Shown: one piece after another, positions 45,601 to 57,600 of the stretch | Numbering within the stretch: the stretch's first letter is position 1 | How the letters are laid out: each line of letters opens with the position of its first letter | Source: Hippasteria phrygiana | Taxonomy: Eukaryota; Echinodermata; Asteroidea; Valvatida; Goniasteridae | NCBI GenBank assembly: GCA_037893225.1 | Contig: JAZGUH010000696.1 | Location: 248,001-312,000 of the forward strand | Direction of reading: 5' to 3' | Length of the DNA stretch: 64,000 bases | Made by a program: the position numbers and the translations under genes | The notes under the pieces: model-generated | The model's database searches: none | What the model saw: only the letters and a program-made list of their open reading frames with translations | Told to the model about the DNA's origin: nothing

Positions 45601-48600
45601 CAAATAGCACAAGCGGGCTAGAGGGGACTTGATATAAATAGCTCTCAAAAATTCCTTTTTTGGGTATTTCATGTTTGAATTTGCAATACGCAATCTACAT
45701 ACAAATATATAATGACGCAGACTTCTCTCACCACTGAACTTCTTCATCAAAAGAGACTACAAAAAGAAGCAAACGAGACGTAAACGGATGTCATGCAGCG
45801 CCTCAACTGTTGTAATCACCAGCAAGAATCACCGCGAATCTTGTCCGAACCTTGCCTATAGGCAACACGTCTGGTCGATCATACCATTGGCAATTGCGCG
45901 CTGTACAGGCTACTGCATCCGCCATATTTTCACTCACATTTTCCAATAGGCATGTGTGCTCTGTACTGTTGTGAACGATGACGAAGTAGACCCTGGGGAA
46001 AAGGGTGGTAAACCTATTGTATTGGGAGCGTTTAGATTTGTCTGGTTCCCAGAACAAAATATTCCGACTATTTCTGATGAATATTAAGGGCGTGTCCGAA
46101 TTACTTGGCTGCGCCTTGAAATTGCACACATGGCTATGGTAGTGGCTGCAGCCGCATCACATAGACTTGAGTGTAATTTCAAGCCGTAGCCAAGTAATTC
46201 GGACACGGCCTTAGGGTCCGGTAGCCGCCAATGTCACGTGACGAAAACTGGCAGAATTCTGCCAGTTTCTGAAGTTTTCCGAACTTGTTTTCTGTAACAT
46301 TCGGCTGTTACGTTAATGTTCGCAATAACAAAATGTCTGTCAGGCCCGTTACAGATCCTGGAATTTGAATTCTCAATTATATATAGAAACTGAAAAATCA
46401 ATGCCACACTCTTGTAGTGTTTTGCCGACTGGATTTTGCAAGAATATTAAATTTGAATGATGCCACTGACGTCACTCGGACTAACACTGTACGTCATGAT
46501 CTATTCTAAACCGTGGTAGCTGCCTGACCTAAGATGTAGACGTCAGGGAATCTTCAGGTCAGTGAACCAGACTACGTTTAGATGGCAGACGGCGGCTCAA
46601 ATTCGAACAGCCGATCGAAGCGCTATTAAACCAGTTTACATTACAGAGATCAGTGTTCGTTACCAGCCTCCAGGACACGGTCTCGTTGGTTATCAGCAGC
46701 AATTTGCCGTTTCATGTTAAACTGTGATATGACAAATGAAGCCAGAGACCAGTGACGTAAATATTCGAGCAGCAGTCCATCGCGCTTGGGTATATATTCA
46801 ATGGGGCCTCAGCTTCACCCCGGGAACTATTTTATCAACTTCCACTACATCGGGGAGCTAAAATCGACTACCCACCCCTTATACTATAGTACAGTACATG
46901 TATAAGTCCTCGATGGAACTCATTCCAAGATAAGTAATTAAAGTATCCAACAACTGTCAACAGTATACAACTATAATTCTTGGCAGAACTTGTTCATGAT
47001 TTTCAAGCCACGAGTGATATGTAATCTTTGTCGCGTTGCATGCAACGCGCATGCAGCTGCGGCAACGAGCCCCAACATTGATTTTCGGTTGCCATTTTGA
47101 CTCCCAGGGGCTGTCCATCTTGTCGGGGGCGCTACCGGCCTGGTGGCCACTTTGATGCTGAAGCCCCGTAGAGGGCGCTTCGACGGTAAGGGAGAGCCAG
47201 AGATGAGCAACCCGACCAACGCCCTCTTGGGGATGTTTATGCTGTGGTGGGGCTGGCTGGGTTTCAACTGCGGTAGCACCTTCGGTATCTCCGGTGGCAA
47301 GTGGAAGCTCGCCACACGGTAAGTTGCCTACTAACAGATCATAACATATTTTCCGTGATAATAGAATCACCAAAAAAATAATAAAAAATTTTCCCTTTAA
47401 TGTAACGAGACACGACCAGAAGCGTCAGTACTGGAGAGTAGAACATTCCATGGTTATTGCTCTGTCCGTGTTTGTTGTAGGATTGTTTTGCATGGTACCC
47501 CGAAAAATATATTTGAATTGCGAATTTGTTAGCATTAACTTATGAGACATTTTTACGGTGCAAATGTATTAATATTCGCGCGTCGTACATAATAAAACAA
47601 TGTTCTGGGAAAGTCAATGAGATTGCGGGTGACACAATGTGGAAATAATCTCTTTTAGGAAGATGTGAGGTTCTGAAAAGAACGGGGGTGAGAATGAGAA
47701 CTCTTTGTTTCGGCCAGTTCTCTGTCGATGTCTGTCCTTGGGAGAGTGAGAACAGACAGAGCACACTGTCCGAAACGTCGAGTTCTATTTTCACCCCGGT
47801 TCTTTTCAGAACCACACATCTTCGCAGAAGAGATTATTTTTACATGGTGTGACCCGCAATCTCTCATTTACTTTCTCATCGTTTCTACTGTGCGAAGCTT
47901 CAAATCGTAATATGTTCTGGGATGACCAATTAGAGTACATAGTAGTTAGTGTTTTGCGTTCAAAAATGCAGTTTTCTTGAGTAATTTGCAGCAGGGTTAA
48001 ATCTGTTAAATTGAAATTGTCAGTCGGAGCATAGGCATAGGGTCTCCGTACCACCACTGAATCCTTAGGGTGTTGTCGCTAATTGGAATGTGTTGATGTA
48101 GGCCTAATTCCCATATTCATCAGCCCTGAAATACGGGGACGCAATTTCAGGCAACAGATCGAGAATCGTTCCTGAATCGAGCAATCAAAAGTCGCTATTT
48201 CTGGATTTCGTATAGCAAGCCAGTAAAAATACATAATAAACACGTTGTTATACCGTCCGAATTCAACCACAGAAACATCACAGCAACAGCATCCCCATGC
48301 GTCAAGAAAAAACCCTAACATAACAAAACCTTCAAATTTTGATGCGCGATTTAAAAAGGGAACATTTGAAAAGGGCCGGTATGTTTTCTGCCATCACCAG
48401 CGTCTCCCTTGTGAACCTCAAACTTGATGAAAATGTAGGCAGCATGACCTTCGATCATATCAGAATCTTTCTGTAAGTTTAAACAATTAGCCTTTGAGAT
48501 AAATCCGCTGTATTATAGTATCTGGCCCTCCTTACTTTTTATGATTTAGGCCCCTATGCATTGCAGGTCATTCAGGGTGTTAATCCAGTTGTAGCTGTTT

Positions 48601-51600
48601 TTAGCCCATTTGATCTCCATAATCAATTGGTTGTAATGTTCCGTGAAATATTTGATCGTTAATTGACTTTGCCGATTTGATACCAGCCATAGTCAACATA
48701 GCTCTCTATGCGGGTCCAATTTGAAATGATTTCTAAATGCTTTAATTCATGGTTACTGTGAAGTTTGACTGCATTTTTCACTTTTCCAGGGCTGCTATAA
48801 CCACACTGTTGGCGTCATCTGGCGGTGGTCTGGTCGGACTTGCAGTTAGCTGGACAGCCCGCCCAGCCGGGCGAAAATTTGACATTGGCTATATAAATAA
48901 TGGGGTCTTAGGGGGTCTAGTTGGAATAACAGGTGAATTTATGACAGAAATTGATCAACGGAGAACTCCTAGAAATATCATATTTGGTTTGGTAACTCGC
49001 AGTTTAAGCCTGCATCGCCTCATGTTGCGGGCACCGGCAGCATACAAACAGGTAGCGATATTACAAAATATCTCAGGCGCTTGCCAAATATTTCCAAATA
49101 ACAAAACATACTTGGAGCCAGTCTATGGAGTTACAGGGAAATGCTATGCTAGCAGGACATGTATATAACCAGCCAAAATTGCGTGCGGTTTATAGTGATT
49201 GTGACTGGCTCGCAGCTGATTTCTGTATGCTTGGTAACTCCAATGCGGTCCACACGTTGTAGTTTTGCTAAGAAAAACTTGCTAAGCAATATTTTGTGGT
49301 AAGCAGCTTTATGAAATTGGGCCCTGGTTGTAGCTGTGGCGCCAAATCAAAAACGCATTCGCGTGGCGGAAAAAAAACAAATGGTATCCTGCATGAAATA
49401 GTAGTCTGCATGAAATAGTAGTCTGCATGAAACAGTATTCTGCACGAAACAGTATTCTAGAGAAAATTTGGATTATTATTTTGCAGATTTGCACTTAGTT
49501 AGATGAGAACATTCTGTACAAAATTCGCTGAACAATAAGCGATTGACTTGTGGACAGTTTAACTTTTGCGAGAACAGCAACAATCTTGACCACTGTTATT
49601 CATGTTTAAATAAACAGGCGGACAGGCTTTGCGAACCCGATCTCTGATATTTCTAAGAAGTACTCTCGAAGTTGTGGTTGTAGTTTTGGTTTTGTTAAGT
49701 GTCAGTGACCCTTTTCTATACTTTGTGTCCCTCTTCTTGCTGTAGGTCAGCCATGGTGACCATTACGTCATCAATCGGAGGGGGCGTGACTGGACTAACC
49801 ATCAGTTGGACCACGCTAAATCGCAAATTGAACATTAACTATTTAATCAACGGTGTATTGGGAGCTCTCGTAGGCAGCACAGGTGAATTCTGGTTTCCAC
49901 ATGCAACTTTCTCAATTTCTGGCGACAAATATGTTTGGAATATGATCCTCTGCACGTTTGCCAGTGCATGTATTAGAATCTTAAGAGAGACCACCTTACC
50001 CAAATCAATTTGTTGGAAAAACCTGTCACTTTGGTCAAACTCAAATCAACAGTGCGTGTTTTGTTTACTGTACACTTTGTTGTTTTCCGTTACCCATTCC
50101 TACCCATTCTTACCAAAATGAAAAGAGTTCTGGGTAATGGAAGGGTTAGGACAGACTATACGTATATCATTTACGATGTTTCTAAGATTATAAACGGGGA
50201 CCGAATAAAATAATGATTTGAGAAGTCTTCAGAATGGAACAGTATATTTGTAACTTTGGTTGGTCGTATTGTTTGAATGGCTGCTTTGTTCGTCTGTCGA
50301 GTCGCCACTGTGTTTCTTTGTTTCAACAAAACGTTTGTTCGTCTGTGCGCTGTGCGTCTTCGATCTATCTGTTTGTTTGGGAAGTTATTTGCAACAGAGA
50401 CTCCCACAACTCTCTACGACCAAACTCCGTGGAGGAAAAGTGGAAGTAAAAGATGGCTATATCTAATTACTGTCCCGGGAATTTTCTTCAGACTGGCGAA
50501 TTTAAAACGAGACATATTAAAAAGGAAAATATTCACCAAGATTCATTAGATTTTTGTTCTTGGTGGGCATCCTCCAAAAGGGATTTCGTGTATTTCAACA
50601 AATCCAAATGTCTGCATGTTATTTATTATTGTTCTAACCCCGAATACTTCCGGTGTACAAAAGCATGATTAACAAATTTGCATGATGCATTTAAACAAAA
50701 CAATACACAATTATCGAACCCCAAAGTGTAAAAAGTTTGCTTTAAAAGCTTCTGCTTGCCTGCCCACCTTCCGTTTATTTGATTTCCCCGTATGTGTCAC
50801 CATCCTTTTCTGTTATTAGATTATATTCCTCTGTGTGAAAGAAACTTTAAGATTGGACTTCGTTAAAAACAATACCACAGGAAAATTCTTTGTATTCATT
50901 AGCGGAGTTAAAACGTCAGACCAGGCTGCTTTTGCAAACACACACGCGATGAAACCATTGAAAGCTTTCCCAATACACATGATTAAATAGGGAATGCATT
51001 AAGTAGTGTACATGTATGTTGAATAGTCTAACGCAATACACACTATAACTTAAGCCATTGCAGAGAATTATAGAGAACAATGTAAAAATGTAAAAGAAAA
51101 TCTTGTCTTCACGAGTAACGCATACAAGAAAGTGACGAAGAAGCTTTGGGCGGTTTAAATGGATGTAAACTACAGGCGTTCCCTGCAGAATGTCACATCA
51201 TATTTCGGTATTTTTTTGTCTTCATTATACCCCATAAGCTTTTGGCTGCGTTTTAAAACAAAAGCAATTTCCTTATAACACCTCTTACAGATATTTTGGA
51301 CCTTATACATAATACGTCTCTTTCTGGTAGTTAATAGAACCGGGAGTGGATAACCATTGATGTCAAACGGCTTATGCGCCTATTAATTGCTTCCCCCACC
51401 CCTCCCCCGGGCTGCCGGGGTCTTATGTGGGGGTTTGGTCACGTTTTCAAGCCCCAGGGTGGGGATTTTTTGTCATTCATTTTGCCATTGTTTCCCCATC
51501 ATCAGAAGTTAAAACAATGAGGTGGGGTGCCCCACCTATGTATGTCGGGGATTGTCACTAAACAATTTCCCCAGGGGTGGGGATTTTGTCACTTCAAAAG

Positions 51601-54600
51601 TGACAATCCCCACATCTTGGGTGGGGCAGCCCGGGGGGAGGGGTTGGGGAAGCAATTGATAGGCGCATTACAGTTACAGTTTCATACTGAAATGTAATAT
51701 ACAACATTTGCAAACATAAACAAACTATTGAATTATAATGAAATACTTTAGTTAACTGTAATTAAATAATAGTCTCAAGCATCCTGTGAAATCATGGCAC
51801 CTGATTTTTTGTATCAATTTCCAGCGATGGTCGGCCGACCATCGTTGGAAAACACGGCCTTTTTTCAAATACTGCTTCCAGTTTATATTTATCAACCTTA
51901 GTTAGTCCACATTTTGTTTGGCAATTAGTTACACATTCATGAACGGGTGCAAGCCAACTTGTCCAGTTCCATAACCCGAAAATTTCCCGACGTCTATAAA
52001 TTGATCCGTTTTGTCTGAAGCATGGTCAGGGAAGTTAGCATCTATGCACACAAAACTTTAAACAGGTCAGTGTTACAGTTTTTGCTATAAAATAGTTACC
52101 CCCGAATCCATTCATTTCTGAAAATTATAATAGCAAAAGCAAATGTTGTATACTACCTTTAACGAATAGTTTCAAAAGATACCGAATAGTGTTACACCAT
52201 TCTGTCATGAATATATTGTAGGCAAACTTTATGCGACATAAGGTGACGGTAAATGTTATATCAGTGACCACTTTGCAGAGAATTACCTTTGAACACTATG
52301 TGCTAAATGTATATGGGTCATTCCGTAAATGTGGGGGTCCAAAAGTGTGACATTTTTGGTGTCCCGGTTACATAGTGACATGTGTAAGATTTTGCAATTC
52401 TAGACACATTCTTTTGTGCCTTCTATTTCCAAGAGTGATTATGTAAATCAAAGTACCTGTCAAACAAGTAAAAAAAAGTCAATTTTAATGATACGTGGTG
52501 GAAATTACAAAGGCCAGGTGTAACAGGGACACCGAGAAAACGGTCACACTTTTTAACCCCAAATTTATAGAATGACCCATATACACTGAACCATTTTGTC
52601 AGTATAGATAGCACGCGGTGTTAATTTAACACCACCTTTTTTCAGAGTGGTAGATATTGAGGAAAAATAACACTCTGGTTATCCCATTCTATAACTACCC
52701 ACAAGGAGACAAGCTGACTATTTCCCATAAGTTTACATGTACAAAGAGTACGGTATGCAAAGGTTAAATGGGCCCGTTGTGCGCTGCGAGTATATTTTCA
52801 AACTCGAGTATGCACAAATGTGACCCACTCTGCAAAAAGGGCACATAAGTCGCTGTATGCTTTTAAAAGTTATGGGCAGTTCAATGTGAAGAGGGTGAAA
52901 AATTCTTCAAACAAGTGATTTTGAAGGGAGGGAATTTTTTGCATCTTGGATACCTATATTATTCTATTTCATAACCAAAATCTTTGATTTCAGTGAATAA
53001 AGTTGGAAAAAGAATGTGTTTTTGTCAAGTGCTTCCATCTATTGCTTTGCTTTTTGGTTTTTTAAATGGCTTGTTTCTCCTTAAGTCATTTCAAGAAATT
53101 CCTGGTAACAAACATGCAAATTTTCAAATATCTCGTGATTGCAAAATGCTACAGACCTCAGACATATACCATATGAAAGCTTATATAATGGCCTTTCCAG
53201 CTATATATAAAACACTATTTTCAAATTTTGCAACATATGTGCCCTTTTTGCAGAGCGGGTCACAAATAGCACTGATGCCACAAAAAATCCTTGTTTTAAA
53301 AAGCCCAATCCCATGGAAATCGTTAAGAAGACGAAGATCAGGTGTGGGATTCTTATAGAAGTTATACTTTGGAGAAAGGAAATTAAAGCATAATTTGTCT
53401 GCACTAAGCCTTTGTGTTTGATCGAGTTAGCAATGCATTATTTGCTCAGTGTCGTGTTTTTTGGTTTTTTCGTCAAACAAACTGCAAGTGTCTTTCTTTT
53501 GTTTGGTGCTGCATGCTCTATTAATAATGGTTCTATACCGTCACACGAAGTTACAACCAGTTGAAATGCATACCGTGTTGTAGTATTAACGAAGTGGTGT
53601 ATTCGACCCAGCGATTTTTTCCCACAATATTGCAGAAAATGAAACTACCTGATTTTCTCTTCAGTAGAGCGTTCAAATTTTGGGACTTCATCCATTTTTA
53701 ATCACTTTTTATGTGAGCGTCTTGGTACCAAACACTGACTAGTCTAGTGTCGGACTCTCTAGTCGGTCTTTACCCTATCAGAAGGAAAATCAGGTTACAT
53801 TTTTAATTGTTATTTTCGGTCATCAATTTGCAATATTTTAAAATTGGAAATTGAAATGCCTCTTCTGCTTTCACAAGACCACATTACTGTAGATTTCTAG
53901 CTCAGCCCATTTAATAAATCAGGAAACTTCTATGGTGTGCCCGGAAGTATGTATTCTCACCACCAAATCTGCTTGGGTTTTTGGTCCATTTGCACGCTCT
54001 ATTCAAAAAGCACTTTGATTTAGCCTTGGTATGAACCACGACTAAGTTACCTATCGCCCAGTGACATCCCGAATTATTGTCCTGGTTTAATTCGGCAGTG
54101 TCCAGAATTTTGACAAAAGATGTTTCAGACATAAAGCCGGTCTTTTGAAAGGAACTCCCTACTTGGAATATTATTGTGCATAATACACGCGTGATCAGGG
54201 GCGGATCCAGGATTGTTTGCAGGGGAGGGGATTCTGAATTTTTGGTCGTACATTAGTCCAAAAGTTGATTCCCAAAATGTTACGCCTGCGAACAAAATTT
54301 TACAAGCGGGATGGGGGTGCGAGTGGGGTGGGGTGGGGTGGGGGGGGGGGGGGGGGGGGGGGGGGACACACTTTCTCAACGTTGGTGGCGCCATTTAACC
54401 TCTTTGTTTTGTTCTTACCCGTACACGCAAAATAAGACCTTTACAGTGTTTTGCTTTTCTGTTCTGGTTTGCTACGGTACTTTAGGTGTTTCAAAATATC
54501 TGGTCCCTACTGAAAGGGGAAAACTGGAAATTGAGAGGGCGTTGTCCTAGACAGAAATTATGGGATGACTAAAATGGAGTTAGAAACTGTTTTTGGAGGT

Positions 54601-57600
54601 GTTTTTTTGCTTAGATATTTAACAATTCTTTGTGATTTGTTTTTCTTATTTGGGGGAAATGTAAACTAAAATATCAGGGTTTTTTTGAAACAAATAATGT
54701 ACATATTTAAAAGGCAACATTTGGAAAATATACTACTTGCTTTTTTGTCAGTAAAATATTCCTGCAACAAAGCCCCGAATTTAGCCTCCAAATAAGATGT
54801 GCTTACCAAACAATGAGTAACTTCCCTGCGTCGGTGGAAAATAAACGTGTTATAGTAAAATGCAGCAATAATACTGTACTATATTTTGTTGATATCACCA
54901 GCTATATGCGCCCTGGCCAGACCGTGGGAGGGGCTTGTGATCGGCGCCTTTGGAGGAGCTATAGCAGTAACCACGCCCCGTCTCTTAGAGAAGATGAAGA
55001 TTGATGACCCTGTAGGGGTGATTGGCGTCCATTTGCTGGCGGCTGTCTGGGGGCTGGCCGCCGTAGGCCTCTTCGGAAAGCCAGACAATATCGAGAACCT
55101 GACCGACCAATCAGGTGAATAGACTTCACCATCACTTTCTATCACTTTTGTATGTGAACGTTTTGGTACTAAACACTGACTAGTCTAGCGACGAACTCTT
55201 CAGTCTGTCTGCGTACAGCAGTGTAAATGAAAGATTGATCGGAGTTGGAGGTCAAATTTTTCAGCATTATTTTTGATGCAGTGGTTTTTAAAATGTCGTA
55301 CATTGACATGCCTCATTTTCCTTCACGAGACCACATAATTGTATTTTTTCTGTTCAGCCCACTCAGAAAACAAAATAATTTCATAAAATAGGACGCCGGA
55401 GACGTTGTATCTTTCATACGGTTTGTGCCGAGAGATTTGTCGACCGAGTCCAAAAATGGCGTCTCCGGTGCTACCGCTTGGTGGCGCACTGCACTTTGAA
55501 ACACCAAAACTCCAGCAAGCAAACTTATGAACAAATTTCAAAAAGCATAAATAAATCATGTAATTTGAGACGTTTGCAATAATCCGAGAGAATAATCTTA
55601 CAGTCAATAATTTAGTTTTTCCCCAAATTATTTTGACCGGTCCGTCACTATATGACCATTATACTGCCACCAAGAGTTTGCCAATGTCATTCATTTAAAA
55701 ACTAATAAACACCAAATCTTGGAGCAAGTTCGGTTGGGCGACTAGAGTGACTAGACTTAACCATTAGTTAATTTAGATGTCACGCGAACGCTGCGTGGTT
55801 TGACTAGCTAGTCCAACTGGATCAACCTAGCTCCAGACTATGGTTTCTCTAGTCACTCGCGAGTTACGTCACGGTTTCAAGATGGAGGATAGCCTAACTG
55901 GGCAAGTTTTGCAAACGTTTACGATAAATTGTTGATTTTGTCCAATGATAATAACTCTTTGCAATAAGATAATGAATTATTTATTGCACTAAAGTTAAGT
56001 AGAGAAAATAATAGAAATAAATAGCCAATAAAAATGACGTGCCAACATTTGCTTCGTGAACAACTAGCAGACGACATTCTTTGCAGTTTGTCGTTGCTAC
56101 ACACTAACTAGATTTGACGTAGTCGATCGACTAGATGCGTTCGAGTGAAAAACAGACCACGCATGCGTCTTTTAAATAGAAAATTTACAAAATGGACTAG
56201 GTCAACAACACCCGAATTTGCTCCTGGCTGAACATTATCAGTTACCTGTAATACCGTATACAGCCCGAAATTTTGCACCGGATAAGACATGCTTGCATAA
56301 TTAGGGGCCAATTTCATAGAGCTTAAGCACAGAAAAACCTTGCTTAGTATAATTAGGTTACCAGCCAAAAGTCCATGTGATTATTATGCTAAGCAAACTA
56401 CTGCTAAATACCAGTCACAGGCAACATACATCACATGGAGTTTTGGCTGGTAACCTGATTTTACTGAGAAAGGGTTTGTCAGGGGCGAATCCAAGATTAT
56501 TTGCGGGGGGGGGGGGGGGGGGGGTTCTGATTTTTTTCTTTGTACGTTTGCCCAAAAAGTTGACTCCCAAAAAGTTTCGGGGGGGGGGGGGGGGGGGACA
56601 CACACTTTCTCAACGTTGGTGGCGCCACTTAACCTCTGTTTTGTTCTTACCCGTACACGCAAAATAAGACCTTTACAGGGTTTTGCTTTCCTGGTTTGCA
56701 ACTTTAGGCGTAAGCAATTACATGTACAATAAAACAGATTGCCAACGAGCGGGGGGGGGGGGGGGGGGGTGGGTGACCCCCACCACCCCCTCTGGATCCG
56801 CCCCTGTTTTGTGCCTAAGCAAATTGTTTGTGCTTAAGCAGCTCTATGAAATTGGCCTTAGGAGTTTAAAAGCTAATGAAATTCTTTTTTGTCTCTTTGT
56901 TAGACAATGGTTGAGTTCTTTTAGATTGTCTCTTTCTTATCCAGCCCTGACCAGTTGGCGCAACTCAGATTTCACCCGACCCCCTTAATTGTTTTCTGTG
57001 CAGTCATGCATGAAAACTAATCCAGTAAAAATGTCACCAAAAGAAGCAGGAAGAGTTACTCTAAAAGTACATTATGAAAATATCTTATCTATATTGCTAC
57101 AGAATAAAACTATGGCCAATTTTAAAAGTGTATAGTATTTTTTACTCACACTTTTGTATAATGGAATGAGTGTGATGTACGTTGCACACGTATCGTTGAC
57201 AGTGTGCATATTTGCCGACAGCAGCTAGATTGATTGCCTCCGGTCTCTCTACACGATCCTGACGGCAAACGAGATGCAGTTGGGCTAAAGAATGGTTATT
57301 TCTACAAACATAAGTCTTGGATATGTTGAAATACAGATTTAACTCTCCCTTTTTGTCTGAACTAGATTGTAAAAACTTCAGGAACTGAGAAATATGGACT
57401 AGAAAAGGATGAATTTGTCGCCCGAAATGTTCTGATTTCACTAAAATATAGCAATGGATTTTCTGTACAATTGCACCCTTTCGGAGTAATGGATCGGTAT
57501 ATGTTCGCAGTATTATGTAAAATGGGACACATCTGCCAATATATCTATATTCCTAAGTTTGGACCTTTGAATTTTTCGTTTAGGATGACCCTAGAGATGG

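Larger units (their letters stand above)
45885..46690. mobile_element. Dispersed repeat split by the TAGTCTGG MITE
   Basis: The outer parts 45885-46037 and 46584-46690 together match 61155-61345: GCGCGCTGTACA, GAAGTAGACCCTGGGGA, AAACCTATTGTA, then ATGGCAGACGGCGGC and CAGAGATCAGTG. The MITE sits between them with a 9-bp target duplication, and a smaller hairpin element sits inside the MITE. Three nested layers are therefore visible. Confidence 0.65.

Noticed and set aside
48749..49168. 139-codon ORF as a whole coding exon
   Set aside because: Only 48790-48932 matches the transporter; the remainder lies beyond a GTGAAT donor and is intronic, partly MITE-derived.
49746..49882. Exon 7 as a dead tandem duplicate
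   Set aside because: Splice sites, phase and all conserved Gly/Trp/Asn positions are intact with no stop or indel, so an alternative exon is the better reading.
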